The position numbers and the translations under genes were made by a program. The notes under the pieces were generated by a model, which was not told the origin of the DNA, made no database searches, and saw only the letters and a list, made by a program, of their open reading frames with translations. This document shows, piece by piece, positions 54,438 to 62,874 of a stretch of 64,000 bases of DNA (the first letter of the stretch is position 1; each line of letters begins with the position of its first letter). The DNA is from Gemmatimonadota bacterium. GTDB lineage: Bacteria; Gemmatimonadota; Gemmatimonadetes; Palauibacterales; Palauibacteraceae. The stretch lies in NCBI GenBank assembly GCA_022820995.1, contig JAJEEM010000023.1, forward strand, positions 1 through 64,000. The letters run 5' to 3'.

Positions 54438-54606
54438 CAGCCCGTGGCAAAACCCCGCTGCGTTCGAGCGGCGCTGCATCTCGCCTGAAACGCTGCGCTC
54501 TGCGTCGCTCCTCGGTCACGTAGCAAGGGCTATGCTCCCTCGTCGCTCCTTGTCAGGCGAGCGCTTCACCGCTCTCGGCGCTGACGCGGGGTTTTGCCAC
54601 GGGCTG
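54438..54606. repeat. 169-bp palindromic element with 21-bp perfect terminal inverted repeats
   Basis: The ends are exact 21-nt inverted copies (54438-54458 and 54586-54606, beginning CAGCCCGTGGCAAAAC). Inside, CTCGCCTGA and TCAGGCGAG form further pairing, giving a long imperfect hairpin. The right end abuts the stop codon of the BNR gene (54607-54609). No open frame inside looks real. It could be a MITE-like mobile palindrome or a large terminator hairpin. A shorter GC-rich region (54318-54437) beside it contains no gene. Confidence 0.8.
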
Positions 54607-57600
54607 CTACCCGTTCGGCGGCCAGTCGGGGAGGGCGCGACCCGTCGTCCACGGCACTCCGGCGGCCTCCAGTCGCTGCTCGAGCGCGGGCAGATCCGTT
54701 TCGATCAGCTGCTGCATGTCGGGATAGAGCGCGGTGAAGGCGTCGTTCGCGATCCGGTACTGCTCGCGGTGCGTCTGCGTGGGGCCGTGCAGGCCGTTCC
54801 AGTGGCCGCGCACGACCTGGTTCACGCGGGCCACGATCCCCGGCATCTCCGGTTCCGCGCGGGAGCCGCGGGTGCGCGAGCCGTTCAGCGTTTCCTGCAG
54901 GTCGAGGAGCCGCAGCTCGAGCGCGCGGGCCTCCTGCCGGAGGGTCGGATCGGCCGACGGCCAGCGGTCCAGGGCCTGCTTCATGGCCGTCACGCGGGAC
55001 ATCGCGGCCGCCGCCACACGCTGCGTCCCGGAGACGGCGCGGAGCAGCTCCCCGGTCTGTCGCTGGAAGGCGAGCACGGCCGCCCGGTCCTGGGGCGGGA
55101 TCGCCGAGCCTCCCATGGGCGCGATCTCGAACGGCACCGGCCCGGCCAGCTCGGTCACCTCGCCGTCCACGCGCTGCGAGAGCGACACCGTGTAGCTCCC
55201 CGGCAGCGCCATGGGCCCGTTGCCGCCGCCGCCGCCGAACCCGCCGAAGCCGCCCCCGCCACCGCCGCCGCCCGTCACCGGGTTGTAGCCCGGGTACCGG
55301 TAGTTCCACGTCGCCCGGCGCATGCCCCGCGAGGTCGAGCCGTTCACCGTGTTCACGATGTTCCCGTCCGCGTCCCGGATCGTGAGGAACACGCGCGGCG
55401 CCTCCTCCCGGTCCTCCTCCTCCAGTTCCTCCCACGTCGGGTACGGCGTGTCCTCCCCCTGCCGCTGCAGCCGGCGCTCCTCGGCCCGCCGCGCCGCCTC
55501 CCGCGTCCGCAGCGTCTCGCCCACGTAGTAGGTGAACGTGACCCCGAAGTCCGGGTTGTCCGCCGTATAGAAGTCCGCCCCGTTCGTCCCGCCCGGGCTC
55601 CAGCGCAGGTACATCTCCCCGTCCTTCACGTCGAAGATGTGCCCCTCCGACGCGAGGATCTCATCCGAACCCGCCGCGAGTTCCCGCAGCGGCGTGTAGT
55701 CGTCCACCACGTAGAAACTGCGCCCGAACGTCGCCGCGACGAGGTCACCCTCCCGCTGCTGGATCTCCAGTTCGCGCACCGGGATCGTCGGCAGCCCGCT
55801 CCCCAGTTCCATCCACGACTCGCCCCCGTTCACCGACGTGAAGGCGGAGAACTCCGTCCCCACGAAGAGGAGGTCCGGCTCCACGTGGTCCTGCACGATC
55901 GTGAACGCGGGACCGTTCTCCGGCAGGTCCCCCGAGATCGACGTCCACGTCACGCCCCGATCCGTCGACTTGAGCACGTAGGGCCGGAAGTCGCCGCGCT
56001 TGAAGTTGTTGATGACGGCGAACACCGTGTTCGGGTCGTGCAGCGACGCCTCCACGTCGTGGACGAAGCTCGTGTCCGGCACGCCCGGGAAGCTTTCCAC
56101 CGCCCGCCAGTTCTCGCCCCCGTCCTCCGTCACCTGCACGAGTCCGTCGTCCGTGCCCGCATAGATGAGCCCCTCCACGAACGGAGACTCGGAAACCGCC
56201 ACGATGTGCCCGAACACCGACGTCGAGCGGTTCTTGCCCACCGCGTCCACGCTCCACACCCGTCCCATGACCTCGAGCTGGTTGCGGTCGAGGTTCCGCG
56301 TGAGGTCGCCCGAGATCGGCCGCCACGTCGACGCCTGGTCGTCCGACTGGAAGAGGATCTGGGCCCCGTAGTAGAGCCGGTGGTTGTCGTGCGGCGACAT
56401 GTGGAGCGCCGCGTCCCAGTACCAGCGGAGCGGGGGACCGTCCGCGTCCTCCTGCGGCTGGATGTCGAGCCGTTCCTTCGACACGCGGTCGAAGCGCGAC
56501 AGGACGCCGTTCTGGAGCTGCGAGTAGATGATGTCCGGGTTCTCGGGGTCGATGACGGGGTCGAAGCCGTCGCCCCCCAGCGTCACGTACCAGTCCGAGT
56601 TCCGAATCCCCGCGTTGTCCGCCGTCTGCGAGGGGCCGCCGAGCGTGTTGTTGTCCTGCGTCCCCCCGTACACGTAGTAGAACGGCTCATCGTTCGAGGT
56701 CGCGACCTTGTAGAACTGCGTGAGCGGCAGGTTGCGGAAGAAGTGCCAGTTCTCCCCGAAGTCCCACGTCTCGTACAGCCCCCCGTCGTTGCCGAGGATG
56801 ATGTGTTCCGGGTCGTCCGGATCGAACACGATCGCGTGATGGTCCACGTGGACGCCCTGCGTCGGCAGCCGCCCCCACGTCTCCCCGCCGTCCTCCGACA
56901 TCTGCACGAAGGTGTCGAGCGAGTAGATGCGGTCGAAGCGGTGCGGGTCCGCATACAGTTCGTGGTAGTACATCGGCGCGCCCGACTGGTAGCGCGAGGT
57001 CCGCGACCAGTTCTCCCCCATGTTCTCCGACCGGAAGGTGCCGCCGGCGTCGCCGCTCGCCTCCACGATCGCGTACAGGACGTCCGGGTTCTGCGGCGAG
57101 ATCGCGAACCCGATGCGCCCCTTGTCCCCCGAGGGAAGGCCGCGGTTGATCTCGCGCCACGAGTTCCCGCCGTCCGTCGACTTGTGGATCCCGGAGCCCG
57201 GCCCGCCGTCGATCATCGTCCACTGGTGACGCCGCCGCTGCCACGAGGTCGCGTACATCACGTCCGGGTTCCTCGGGTCGAAGTAGACCTCGTTCACCCC
57301 CGTGTGTTCGTCGATATCGAGCACCCGCTCCCACGTCTCGCCCCCGTCCATCGTGCGGTACAGCCCGCGTTCGCCGCCCTCGTTCCACAGCGGCCCCTGC
57401 GCGGCCACGAATACGACATCCGAATCGTCCGGGTGGATCTGGATCTTCCCGATGTGCTCGGAGGTCTCGAGTCCCATGTTCCGGAACGAGCGTCCTCCGT
57501 CGATCGACTTGTAGACGCCGTCCCCGTATCCGACGGAGCGCTGCCCGTTGTTCTCCCCCGTCCCCACCCAGAGCGTGAGATGGTCGTTGGGGTCGAGCGC

Positions 57601-57990
57601 GATCGCCCCGATGGAGTACGAGCCGTAGTCGTCGAAGATCGGCGTCCACGTCGTCCCCGCGTTCGTCGTCTTCCACACGTTCCCGGAAGAGGCCGCGACG
57701 TACCACACGCTCCGGTCCGTGGGATCGACCGCGATGTCCGCGATGCGCCCGGAGGCGATCGCCGGGCCGATGCTGCGCCACCCGATGCCGGAGATGAACC
57801 CGGAGTTCAGTTCGGGCGCGTCGTCGGCGTCGTCATCCTCCTGGGCGGCGAGCGCTCCGGGGCCCGCCAACGCGCCGGGGGCGCCGAGGGCGGCGAGCGT
57901 CGCCATCCCCGCGAGGAAGAGGGCGGGGAAACTGGAGATGACGCCCCGACGGGCGCGCGGGTTCGCGTGGAAGCTCTCGAAGTCGATCAT
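54607..57990 (-). CDS. Exported VPS10/sortilin-like BNR-repeat protein
   Basis: A 1127-residue exported protein. After a signal-like N-terminus (FPALFLAGMATLAALG) comes a large beta-propeller built from BNR/Asp-box repeats (SxDGGxxW; for example TTNAGTTWTPIF, SIDGGRSFRNMG, TMDGGETWERVL, STDGGNSWREIN), about residues 60-760. From about residue 800 there is a two-domain C-terminal region with charged, coiled-coil-prone helices (RQTGELLRAVSGTQRVAAA) and a glycine-rich linker. Such proteins are abundant in Gemmatimonadota and related bacteria, often annotated as glycosyl hydrolases, but the substrate and activity are unknown. Confidence 0.9.
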   Translation of the reverse strand: MIDFESFHANPRARRGVISSFPALFLAGMATLAALGAPGALAGPGALAAQEDDDADDAPELNSGFISGIGWRSIGPAIASGRIADIAVDPTDRSVWYVAASSGNVWKTTNAGTTWTPIFDDYGSYSIGAIALDPNDHLTLWVGTGENNGQRSVGYGDGVYKSIDGGRSFRNMGLETSEHIGKIQIHPDDSDVVFVAAQGPLWNEGGERGLYRTMDGGETWERVLDIDEHTGVNEVYFDPRNPDVMYATSWQRRRHQWTMIDGGPGSGIHKSTDGGNSWREINRGLPSGDKGRIGFAISPQNPDVLYAIVEASGDAGGTFRSENMGENWSRTSRYQSGAPMYYHELYADPHRFDRIYSLDTFVQMSEDGGETWGRLPTQGVHVDHHAIVFDPDDPEHIILGNDGGLYETWDFGENWHFFRNLPLTQFYKVATSNDEPFYYVYGGTQDNNTLGGPSQTADNAGIRNSDWYVTLGGDGFDPVIDPENPDIIYSQLQNGVLSRFDRVSKERLDIQPQEDADGPPLRWYWDAALHMSPHDNHRLYYGAQILFQSDDQASTWRPISGDLTRNLDRNQLEVMGRVWSVDAVGKNRSTSVFGHIVAVSESPFVEGLIYAGTDDGLVQVTEDGGENWRAVESFPGVPDTSFVHDVEASLHDPNTVFAVINNFKRGDFRPYVLKSTDRGVTWTSISGDLPENGPAFTIVQDHVEPDLLFVGTEFSAFTSVNGGESWMELGSGLPTIPVRELEIQQREGDLVAATFGRSFYVVDDYTPLRELAAGSDEILASEGHIFDVKDGEMYLRWSPGGTNGADFYTADNPDFGVTFTYYVGETLRTREAARRAEERRLQRQGEDTPYPTWEELEEEDREEAPRVFLTIRDADGNIVNTVNGSTSRGMRRATWNYRYPGYNPVTGGGGGGGGFGGFGGGGGNGPMALPGSYTVSLSQRVDGEVTELAGPVPFEIAPMGGSAIPPQDRAAVLAFQRQTGELLRAVSGTQRVAAAAMSRVTAMKQALDRWPSADPTLRQEARALELRLLDLQETLNGSRTRGSRAEPEMPGIVARVNQVVRGHWNGLHGPTQTHREQYRIANDAFTALYPDMQQLIETDLPALEQRLEAAGVPWTTGRALPDWPPNG

Positions 57991-58098
57991 GATCGCACCT
58001 TGTGCCGGTGGCGGGTGGCTGTTGGGCAGTATCGCCTATGGGATTCGTGGCTTGGGAAGGTCGGCCCGAGGACGGCGGAGGGGCAACCCGTGCGGAGT

Positions 58099-58500
58099 TC
58101 AGGAGGAGTCGGTTCCGGTGCCGGGAAGGGGGACGCCGAACACGCGCCCTTCGAGGCGGGCGACCCGGTCGGACATGGCTACCCGCGTTTCGATCAGTTC
58201 GTCACGGACGGCGTCGATGCGGCCGCCGAGACGCTTCTCCACGCCGCGGAGTTCGGCGCGCACGTCCGCGATCTGCTTCTCGAGCCCGGTCCGTCCTTCC
58301 ACACCCTCCTTGCGCACACTCGCGATGTCGCCCTTGAGTTCCGTGCGCAGGGTACCGAGTTCGGCCTTGATTTCAGAGCGCAACTTGCCGATGTCGCCCT
58401 TCAACTCCGTGCGGTGGTTGCGCAGGACGCGGGCGACCGCGAGGACGCCGGCGATCAGCGCTGCGAGCAGGACGATGTCGGCAATCAAATCCGTTCCCAT
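58099..58500 (-). CDS. Small membrane-anchored coiled-coil protein, copy 1
   Basis: A 133-residue protein: one N-terminal membrane helix (LIADIVLLAALIAGVLAVAR) and then about 85 residues of heptad-rich, highly charged coiled coil (ELKGDIGKLRSEIKAELGTL, repeated with ELKGDIASVRKE). The paralogue at 58616-58870 has the same plan and a related start (MGTDLIAD versus MGPDFLAD). The two arose by tandem duplication. Function unknown; a scaffold or membrane-tethering role is a guess. Confidence 0.75.
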   Translation of the reverse strand: MGTDLIADIVLLAALIAGVLAVARVLRNHRTELKGDIGKLRSEIKAELGTLRTELKGDIASVRKEGVEGRTGLEKQIADVRAELRGVEKRLGGRIDAVRDELIETRVAMSDRVARLEGRVFGVPLPGTGTDSS

Positions 58501-58615
58501 GGCCTGACACAGACTCCCGTGAAGGTTCGCGCACGAGCGAGGGCCACGGCCCCGGCTCCTCGATCCACGCAGAACCTCCGGTCACCGGTCAACGTGCCAT
58601 CATCCCGGGAGTGCA

Positions 58616-58870
58616 TCAACCGAGACGGACGCCGCTCATGCGGCCCTCCAGGCGTTGTTCGACTTCACCGAGTTCAGCGCGCAGTGCGCCGATCTGCGAC
58701 TCGAGCCTGGCCTGTCCGAGGGCGCTCTCTTCGCGCACGCTGGCGATCTGCGCCTTCAAGTCCTCGCGCAGGCGACTCTCGACGCCGCGCAACAGGCGGC
58801 CCAGAACGGCAACGGCGCCGACGAACAAGCCCAGCAGCAGCGTGATGTCGGCAAGAAAGTCCGGTCCCAT
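58616..58870 (-). CDS. Small membrane-anchored coiled-coil protein, copy 2
   Basis: An 84-residue shorter paralogue of the protein at 58099-58500. It starts MGPDFLADITLLLGLF, with a membrane helix, followed by a coiled coil (LREDLKAQIASVREE, LESQIGALRAELGEVEQRLE). The non-coding sequence upstream of each copy is also similar (GGTCAACGxGCCATCATCC at about 58588 and 58959), so the duplicated unit included the leader. The shorter coil shows the copies have diverged by loss or gain of heptads. Confidence 0.72.
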   Translation of the reverse strand: MGPDFLADITLLLGLFVGAVAVLGRLLRGVESRLREDLKAQIASVREESALGQARLESQIGALRAELGEVEQRLEGRMSGVRLG

Positions 58871-58995
58871 GGTGCTGCGTGGCCTCCGAAGAAGGTCCGT
58901 GTGAGACTGGGGGTGACCGCCCCCGGTTCCCGATTCCACGCCGAAGCTACCGTCGCCGGTCAACGCGCCATCATCCGGCGGAACGGCGGCGGGGT

Positions 58996-60195
58996 CTATT
59001 CGACGGCGACGGGGTGGGGAAGGACGAGGTTCAGGAGATAGCCCTTGGCGTTGTAGATCGCCTCCGCCGGCTGCCGGAGGCCCGTCTCGTCGGTGGCGCG
59101 GGTGCGGAGGACATGATTTCCATGCGTGGCGTTCCACTCGAACTCGAAGCGGCTCCAGGCGTGGGGGAGACGCGGGCCGATGAGCCGGGCATCGCGCCAC
59201 GGACCGGCGGCGGAGGTCGTGCCGGCGCTCCACTCGACGCGCGCGACCGGGCCGTGCGGGGAGTAGGCGAAGCCGCGCAGGCGGTGGCCGCCGGGGGAGA
59301 GTCGCGCCGGGAGGGGAAGGGCGAGGGCGCTCTTCACCGCTCCCTCGTCGATGGGGGCCCCGGAGGCGGGGGCGTAGTCCGCCGAGGGCCACTGCTCGCC
59401 GATGAGGACGTAGGATGTCGTGTTCGCGGCCACCCACACCTTCCCCGTGGCGATCTCGATCCGGCCCAGCCACTTCACGCTCGCGGCGCCGATCCAGCCC
59501 GGGAGCAGCGCCCGCACCGGGAAGCCGTGGTCGGGATGGAGCGGGGCTCCGTTCATGGAGAGGGCGAGGAGGGTGTCGTCGTCCATCGCCTTGGCGAGCG
59601 GCATGGGGCGCTGCCACGCGGAGTCGTCGAGACCGTGGAGGTTCACGTCGACGGCGCCGGGGCGGAGGCCGGCGAGGGCGAGGACGTCGCGGAGGCGGGG
59701 GCCGCTCCACTCCGCGCAGCCGATGGCCCCGGTGCCCCACTGGCTGCCGGCGGCGGCTTGGCCGAGGACCGACTCGAAGAAGCGGCGCCAGTTGCCCGCG
59801 CACTCCAGGTAGGCGACGACCGTGTGGCTGGGGAGCGCGCGCAGGTCGGCGAGCGTGAGTTCGACCTCGCGCGCCGCGCCGGAACCGCCCACGGAGAGGC
59901 GGTAGGCCTCCGCGTCGATGATGGGGGTGGGGCTGTGGTTGCGGACGAAGAAGCGGTCGACGGGCGTGAGGAGCCCGTCCATGTCCTCCAGCCGCGCCTC
60001 GAGGTTGGAGCCGTGCACGATGAAGTTGGACGGATCCTTGACGAAGGCGGGGGGCTCCGGGGCGTCGGGTTCCAGGCTGCCGAACGACTCCCCGCACGAG
60101 GCGAGGACGAGTCCCCCGGCCGCCGTCGCGAGCGCCTCGCGCCGCGTCATGCCGATGCCGGGCGTTCGCGCGAAACCCGATACGGGTCGAGTCAT
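58996..60195 (-). CDS. Sulfite oxidase-family molybdopterin enzyme with Tat/lipoprotein signal
   Basis: A 399-residue enzyme. The N-terminus carries MTRREALATAAGGLVLASCG, which is both a twin-arginine signal and a lipobox ending in Cys. The molybdopterin domain contains the catalytic Cys132 in YLECAGNWRRFF, with HPDHGFPVRALLPGW and GAASVKWLGRIEI. A Mo-co dimerisation immunoglobulin-like domain follows (from about residue 290: GGHRLRGFAYSPHGPVARVEW, ending YNAKGYLLNLV). Sulfite oxidase-type enzymes oxidise sulfite to sulfate outside the cytoplasm. ATG 60195 is chosen over the internal ATG 60150, which lacks a ribosome site. No haem domain is attached. Confidence 0.92.
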   Translation of the reverse strand: MTRPVSGFARTPGIGMTRREALATAAGGLVLASCGESFGSLEPDAPEPPAFVKDPSNFIVHGSNLEARLEDMDGLLTPVDRFFVRNHSPTPIIDAEAYRLSVGGSGAAREVELTLADLRALPSHTVVAYLECAGNWRRFFESVLGQAAAGSQWGTGAIGCAEWSGPRLRDVLALAGLRPGAVDVNLHGLDDSAWQRPMPLAKAMDDDTLLALSMNGAPLHPDHGFPVRALLPGWIGAASVKWLGRIEIATGKVWVAANTTSYVLIGEQWPSADYAPASGAPIDEGAVKSALALPLPARLSPGGHRLRGFAYSPHGPVARVEWSAGTTSAAGPWRDARLIGPRLPHAWSRFEFEWNATHGNHVLRTRATDETGLRQPAEAIYNAKGYLLNLVLPHPVAVE

Positions 60196-60209
60196 CCCTT
60201 GGCCTCGCC

Positions 60210-61094
60210 CTATGCGTGAATTCGAAACACTTCTTCGCGGTGATACTTGAGGAAGTTCGGATGTGGACGGTGCGACGGCGTTTCCGGGACCTTCAGGCGC
60301 CGGTCCTCGTTGATGATGCGGAAGAAGTGGCCGGGGATCGCCCCTTCCCTGAGCAGCAGCGAGTAGTCGTCGGCGACCGAGATCAAACCGCGGTCGAACA
60401 TCCAGTGTGCGGTTCCGGACAACGCCAGGCCGTTGCGCATGCTGTCCGGCCCGCTCTCCGCGACGGGTTTGATGTGGGCGGCCTGAACCTCAGGTCTCCC
60501 GCCTCCGTTGATGATCCTGAGCCCGGTGACCGCGCAGGTGTTGTCGTAGGCCATGCGGACTGCGGTCGAGAACGCTCGGTCACGGAACGGCCGGCGCGAG
60601 ATCTGTTCCACGATGCGGCGCTCCGTCTCCACCGGATCGCGCTCCATGACCTGCCACCCCGCCTGGGCCAAGTCACTGAAGCCCGCCTGGAGGATCAGGT
60701 GGTATTCCGCGTCGCGGATCGACCGGACGGCGCGTCCGAACCGCCCCTTGTTCGTGGTGCCGTCCGCCTTCTGCAGGTTCCGCTCGTAGTAGAAACTCCC
60801 TTCGCGGAAGGGGACCGGCGTGTCGAACTCCAGGTAGTCCCTGACATACCCGTAGTAGTGGTCGGCCAGCGTGGGATCGGGCCGGATGTCCACGAGGCGG
60901 GCGGTGGCGAAGTACGACTGGCGCCCTCCGGAACTCGACAAGTGCGCGGTCGAACGCCGGGGTTCATAGTACACGATCCAGTCGTTCAGCGCGCCGTGCG
61001 CGGCGTTGAGGTACGTGCGCGGGAAGTGATACCGCTGCTCTGGAAGATCGTCGTAGGCGGGGTCCACCTTCGTCGTGAAGACGGCTTTCGGCAC
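60210..61094 (-). CDS. HNH endonuclease (HNH_2-type)
   Basis: A 294-residue protein with a C-terminal HNH nuclease domain: CAVTGLRI, then VQAAHIKPVAESGPDSMRNGLALSGTAH and FDRGLISV (His, Asn, His pattern). The N-terminal 180 residues (YRFPRTYLNAAHG, FYYERNLQKADG) have no recognised domain and could be a DNA-modification reader or target-recognition domain. The GTG at 61094 begins 5 nt after the stop of the preceding gene, so the two are coupled. Together with the adjacent phosphorothioate-type HNH gene it suggests a restriction-like defence locus. Confidence 0.85.
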   Translation of the reverse strand: MPKAVFTTKVDPAYDDLPEQRYHFPRTYLNAAHGALNDWIVYYEPRRSTAHLSSSGGRQSYFATARLVDIRPDPTLADHYYGYVRDYLEFDTPVPFREGSFYYERNLQKADGTTNKGRFGRAVRSIRDAEYHLILQAGFSDLAQAGWQVMERDPVETERRIVEQISRRPFRDRAFSTAVRMAYDNTCAVTGLRIINGGGRPEVQAAHIKPVAESGPDSMRNGLALSGTAHWMFDRGLISVADDYSLLLREGAIPGHFFRIINEDRRLKVPETPSHRPHPNFLKYHREEVFRIHA

Positions 61095-61099
61095 CGCGC

Positions 61100-61609
61100 C
61101 TACCCGGCCAACTCGGTGATCCCCGGACGCCGGGGCGGGGTGCCGAGCGGAAGCGTGTCGATCTCGCCGTCCATGTATTCGACGCGCGTCGCGAGGCTGA
61201 GATCCTCCCACTCGATCCAGTGTCGACGGCGAAAGGGCGGGGGCCAGCCGATGGCCTCTTCATGCACGAACATGTAGCGCCCATCGCCGTCCCGCCGGTA
61301 CAGGGCCAGCGTGTCCGGAAGACCGGAGCACTCCCGGAATCCGCGCCAGAACTCTCGGGGCGTGTAGGATGTGACCTCGTCGTCGTCGATCCAAGCGTAC
61401 CGGACTTGGAATCGTCCGCCACCGCCCGCTTCGAAGCGCCCGTCCCCCGACTCGGCAGCCACGTGCCCGAGGGTTACGCCGTTGCAGGAAACCCGGATCC
61501 GCGTGGGGACCAGCCCGGAAAGGGGCCACTCCTGCGGCGGTAGAGCCTCGTCTCCGCAAACGAGCACGATCTCGTACCGGTCTTGGTCGTCCGTTCCGCC
61601 AGTCGCCAT
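61100..61609 (-). CDS. Protein of unknown function coupled to the HNH nuclease
   Basis: A 169-residue soluble protein rich in acidic and aromatic residues (FQVRYAWIDDDEVTSY, HEEAIGWPPPFRRRHWIEWEDL). The fold appears mixed beta with no membrane or signal region. No family is recognised. Its stop is 5 nt before the HNH gene start and its ATG follows GGCGGAATGGCG; co-translation implies a shared role, perhaps immunity, specificity or a regulatory subunit. Confidence 0.65.
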   Translation of the reverse strand: MATGGTDDQDRYEIVLVCGDEALPPQEWPLSGLVPTRIRVSCNGVTLGHVAAESGDGRFEAGGGGRFQVRYAWIDDDEVTSYTPREFWRGFRECSGLPDTLALYRRDGDGRYMFVHEEAIGWPPPFRRRHWIEWEDLSLATRVEYMDGEIDTLPLGTPPRRPGITELAG

Positions 61610-61720
61610 TCCGCCTCCCGTCCTCCACTCAAGCTCTTCGTTTCGGCGTCCATGATCCGGGGAGGATCTGAACTTCCCGTCCGTTCGCCGCCGGAAGATG
61701 AGACAGCGTCGGCGACCTCA

Positions 61721-62749
61721 TCAACCCCGCCCCCGGATCTGGAGTGACGGGCCGCGGAAGACCTCTCTGGAGTGCCAATCGACGAAAAGGATTGCGGGTG
61801 CCTGGGACGCAGTGCGGGGGGGCCGAATCCGGCGGCCGGAGAACTCGATGAGCGATCCCGCCGTCTCGCGCCGTGACTCCCCCACTTCGTGCGAAATGAG
61901 CACGTTGAGGCCCGTCCCCTTGCGCTCCTCCAAGCCGAGCGCACCGCGGTCGAGGGCCTCGTGATGAAGAGGGCAGAGGGCGAGGCCGTTCGCTACCTCA
62001 TCTGGACCGGCGTGCGAATGCCACTGGATGTGCGCGGCCTCCACGCCGAACGGTTGCTGGCCAAAGCGGATGTCGAGGTCACACACCGCGCAGCGTTCCA
62101 TGTATTCGTCGAGCACTCTACGGCGGAAAAAGGGGTCGCGGCGCCGTCGGCGCGCCAGGTACGAATAGAAGCTCGGCTGGCCGACTTCCCGCTCCCGCAA
62201 GGTTGGAGCTGCGGGTTCATTCTTCGCCTCGCGTGCCTCTTGCACTTCCCGGAGGTCGGCCGCCTCGCGGATCTCGCGGTGCAGGGATTCGGGAAAATGT
62301 CCGTGCAGGATCTCTTCGGCCGCTTGCCACACGAGATCGGGGTTGGCGCGAAGGAGGTCGTACATCTTCTCGGGGAAGCCCCCTTCAACGCCCATATCCC
62401 GCAATTGCGAGACGTACAAGTCTCCGCTCGCGTTCTTCGAAAGCTCCGCATACCGAGGGATCTCCCAGAGTCCATCGGAGAGCAGCCAGCGGAATGGATA
62501 GTGCGGACGAACGGAACTCCGGGGTGACCCGAAGCGTTGCATCAGCTCCCCCACACGTCGGTCCACTTCCTCGTAGGGTATAAGGCGGTCGCGGTCGCGA
62601 AGCACGCGCCCCAAGGCGAAAAGGAGCAGGAGCGGTTTGTGTGGCGCCCGTATGCCGCGGCTCTGATGGGTATTGAGCCGCGCGAGTCGGCTAAGAAAAT
62701 CGCCGGGCGTCATTGGTTCTGCGGATGAACTCATGTCCTGCACAATCAC
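61721..62749 (-). CDS. Phosphorothioate-DNA-type HNH restriction endonuclease (SprMcrA/ScoMcrA-like)
   Basis: A 342-residue two-domain enzyme. The N-terminal region (about residues 15-170) has the sulfur-binding domain pattern (RAPHKPLLLLFALGRVL, then HYPFRWLLSDGLWE). The C-terminal HNH domain contains CAVCDLDIRF, AAHIQWHSHAGPDEVANGLALCPLHHEALD. Enzymes of this family cut DNA carrying phosphorothioate modification, a type IV restriction activity. No dnd modification genes are visible in the window, as expected for a restriction enzyme that targets foreign modified DNA. GTG 62749 and ATG 62734 are both possible starts. A perfect 18-bp palindrome sits directly upstream. Confidence 0.85.
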   Translation of the reverse strand: MIVQDMSSSAEPMTPGDFLSRLARLNTHQSRGIRAPHKPLLLLFALGRVLRDRDRLIPYEEVDRRVGELMQRFGSPRSSVRPHYPFRWLLSDGLWEIPRYAELSKNASGDLYVSQLRDMGVEGGFPEKMYDLLRANPDLVWQAAEEILHGHFPESLHREIREAADLREVQEAREAKNEPAAPTLREREVGQPSFYSYLARRRRRDPFFRRRVLDEYMERCAVCDLDIRFGQQPFGVEAAHIQWHSHAGPDEVANGLALCPLHHEALDRGALGLEERKGTGLNVLISHEVGESRRETAGSLIEFSGRRIRPPRTASQAPAILFVDWHSREVFRGPSLQIRGRG

Positions 62750-62757
62750 GCTCTCAA

Positions 62758-62775
62758 TCTCTTGCCGGCAAGAGA
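62758..62775. promoter_or_regulatory. Perfect 18-bp palindrome upstream of the restriction gene
   Basis: TCTCTTGCCGGCAAGAGA is completely self-complementary and ends 8 nt upstream of the GTG at 62749 of the minus-strand restriction gene. Its position over the expected promoter/leader suggests an operator for a dimeric regulator, though a hairpin in the mRNA leader is also possible. I saw no second copy in the window. Confidence 0.6.
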
Positions 62776-62874
62776 CTTGTCCGAAACACTGGAGCTGCTA
62801 CAGAGCAGGTGACGAGACGATGAGGCCGTTAGGACACGGGGTCCTGAAATGCCCCGAGCGAACAGGGATCGGCC

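Noticed and set aside
54438-54606. Integron attC site
   Set aside because: The element has symmetric 21-bp ends but lacks the conserved GTTRRRY/RYYYAAC core sites, and no integrase is visible.
54256-58845. 1529-codon open frame on the plus strand opposite the BNR gene
   Set aside because: An artefact of high GC in the opposite frame; the minus strand encodes clear BNR repeats and a signal peptide.
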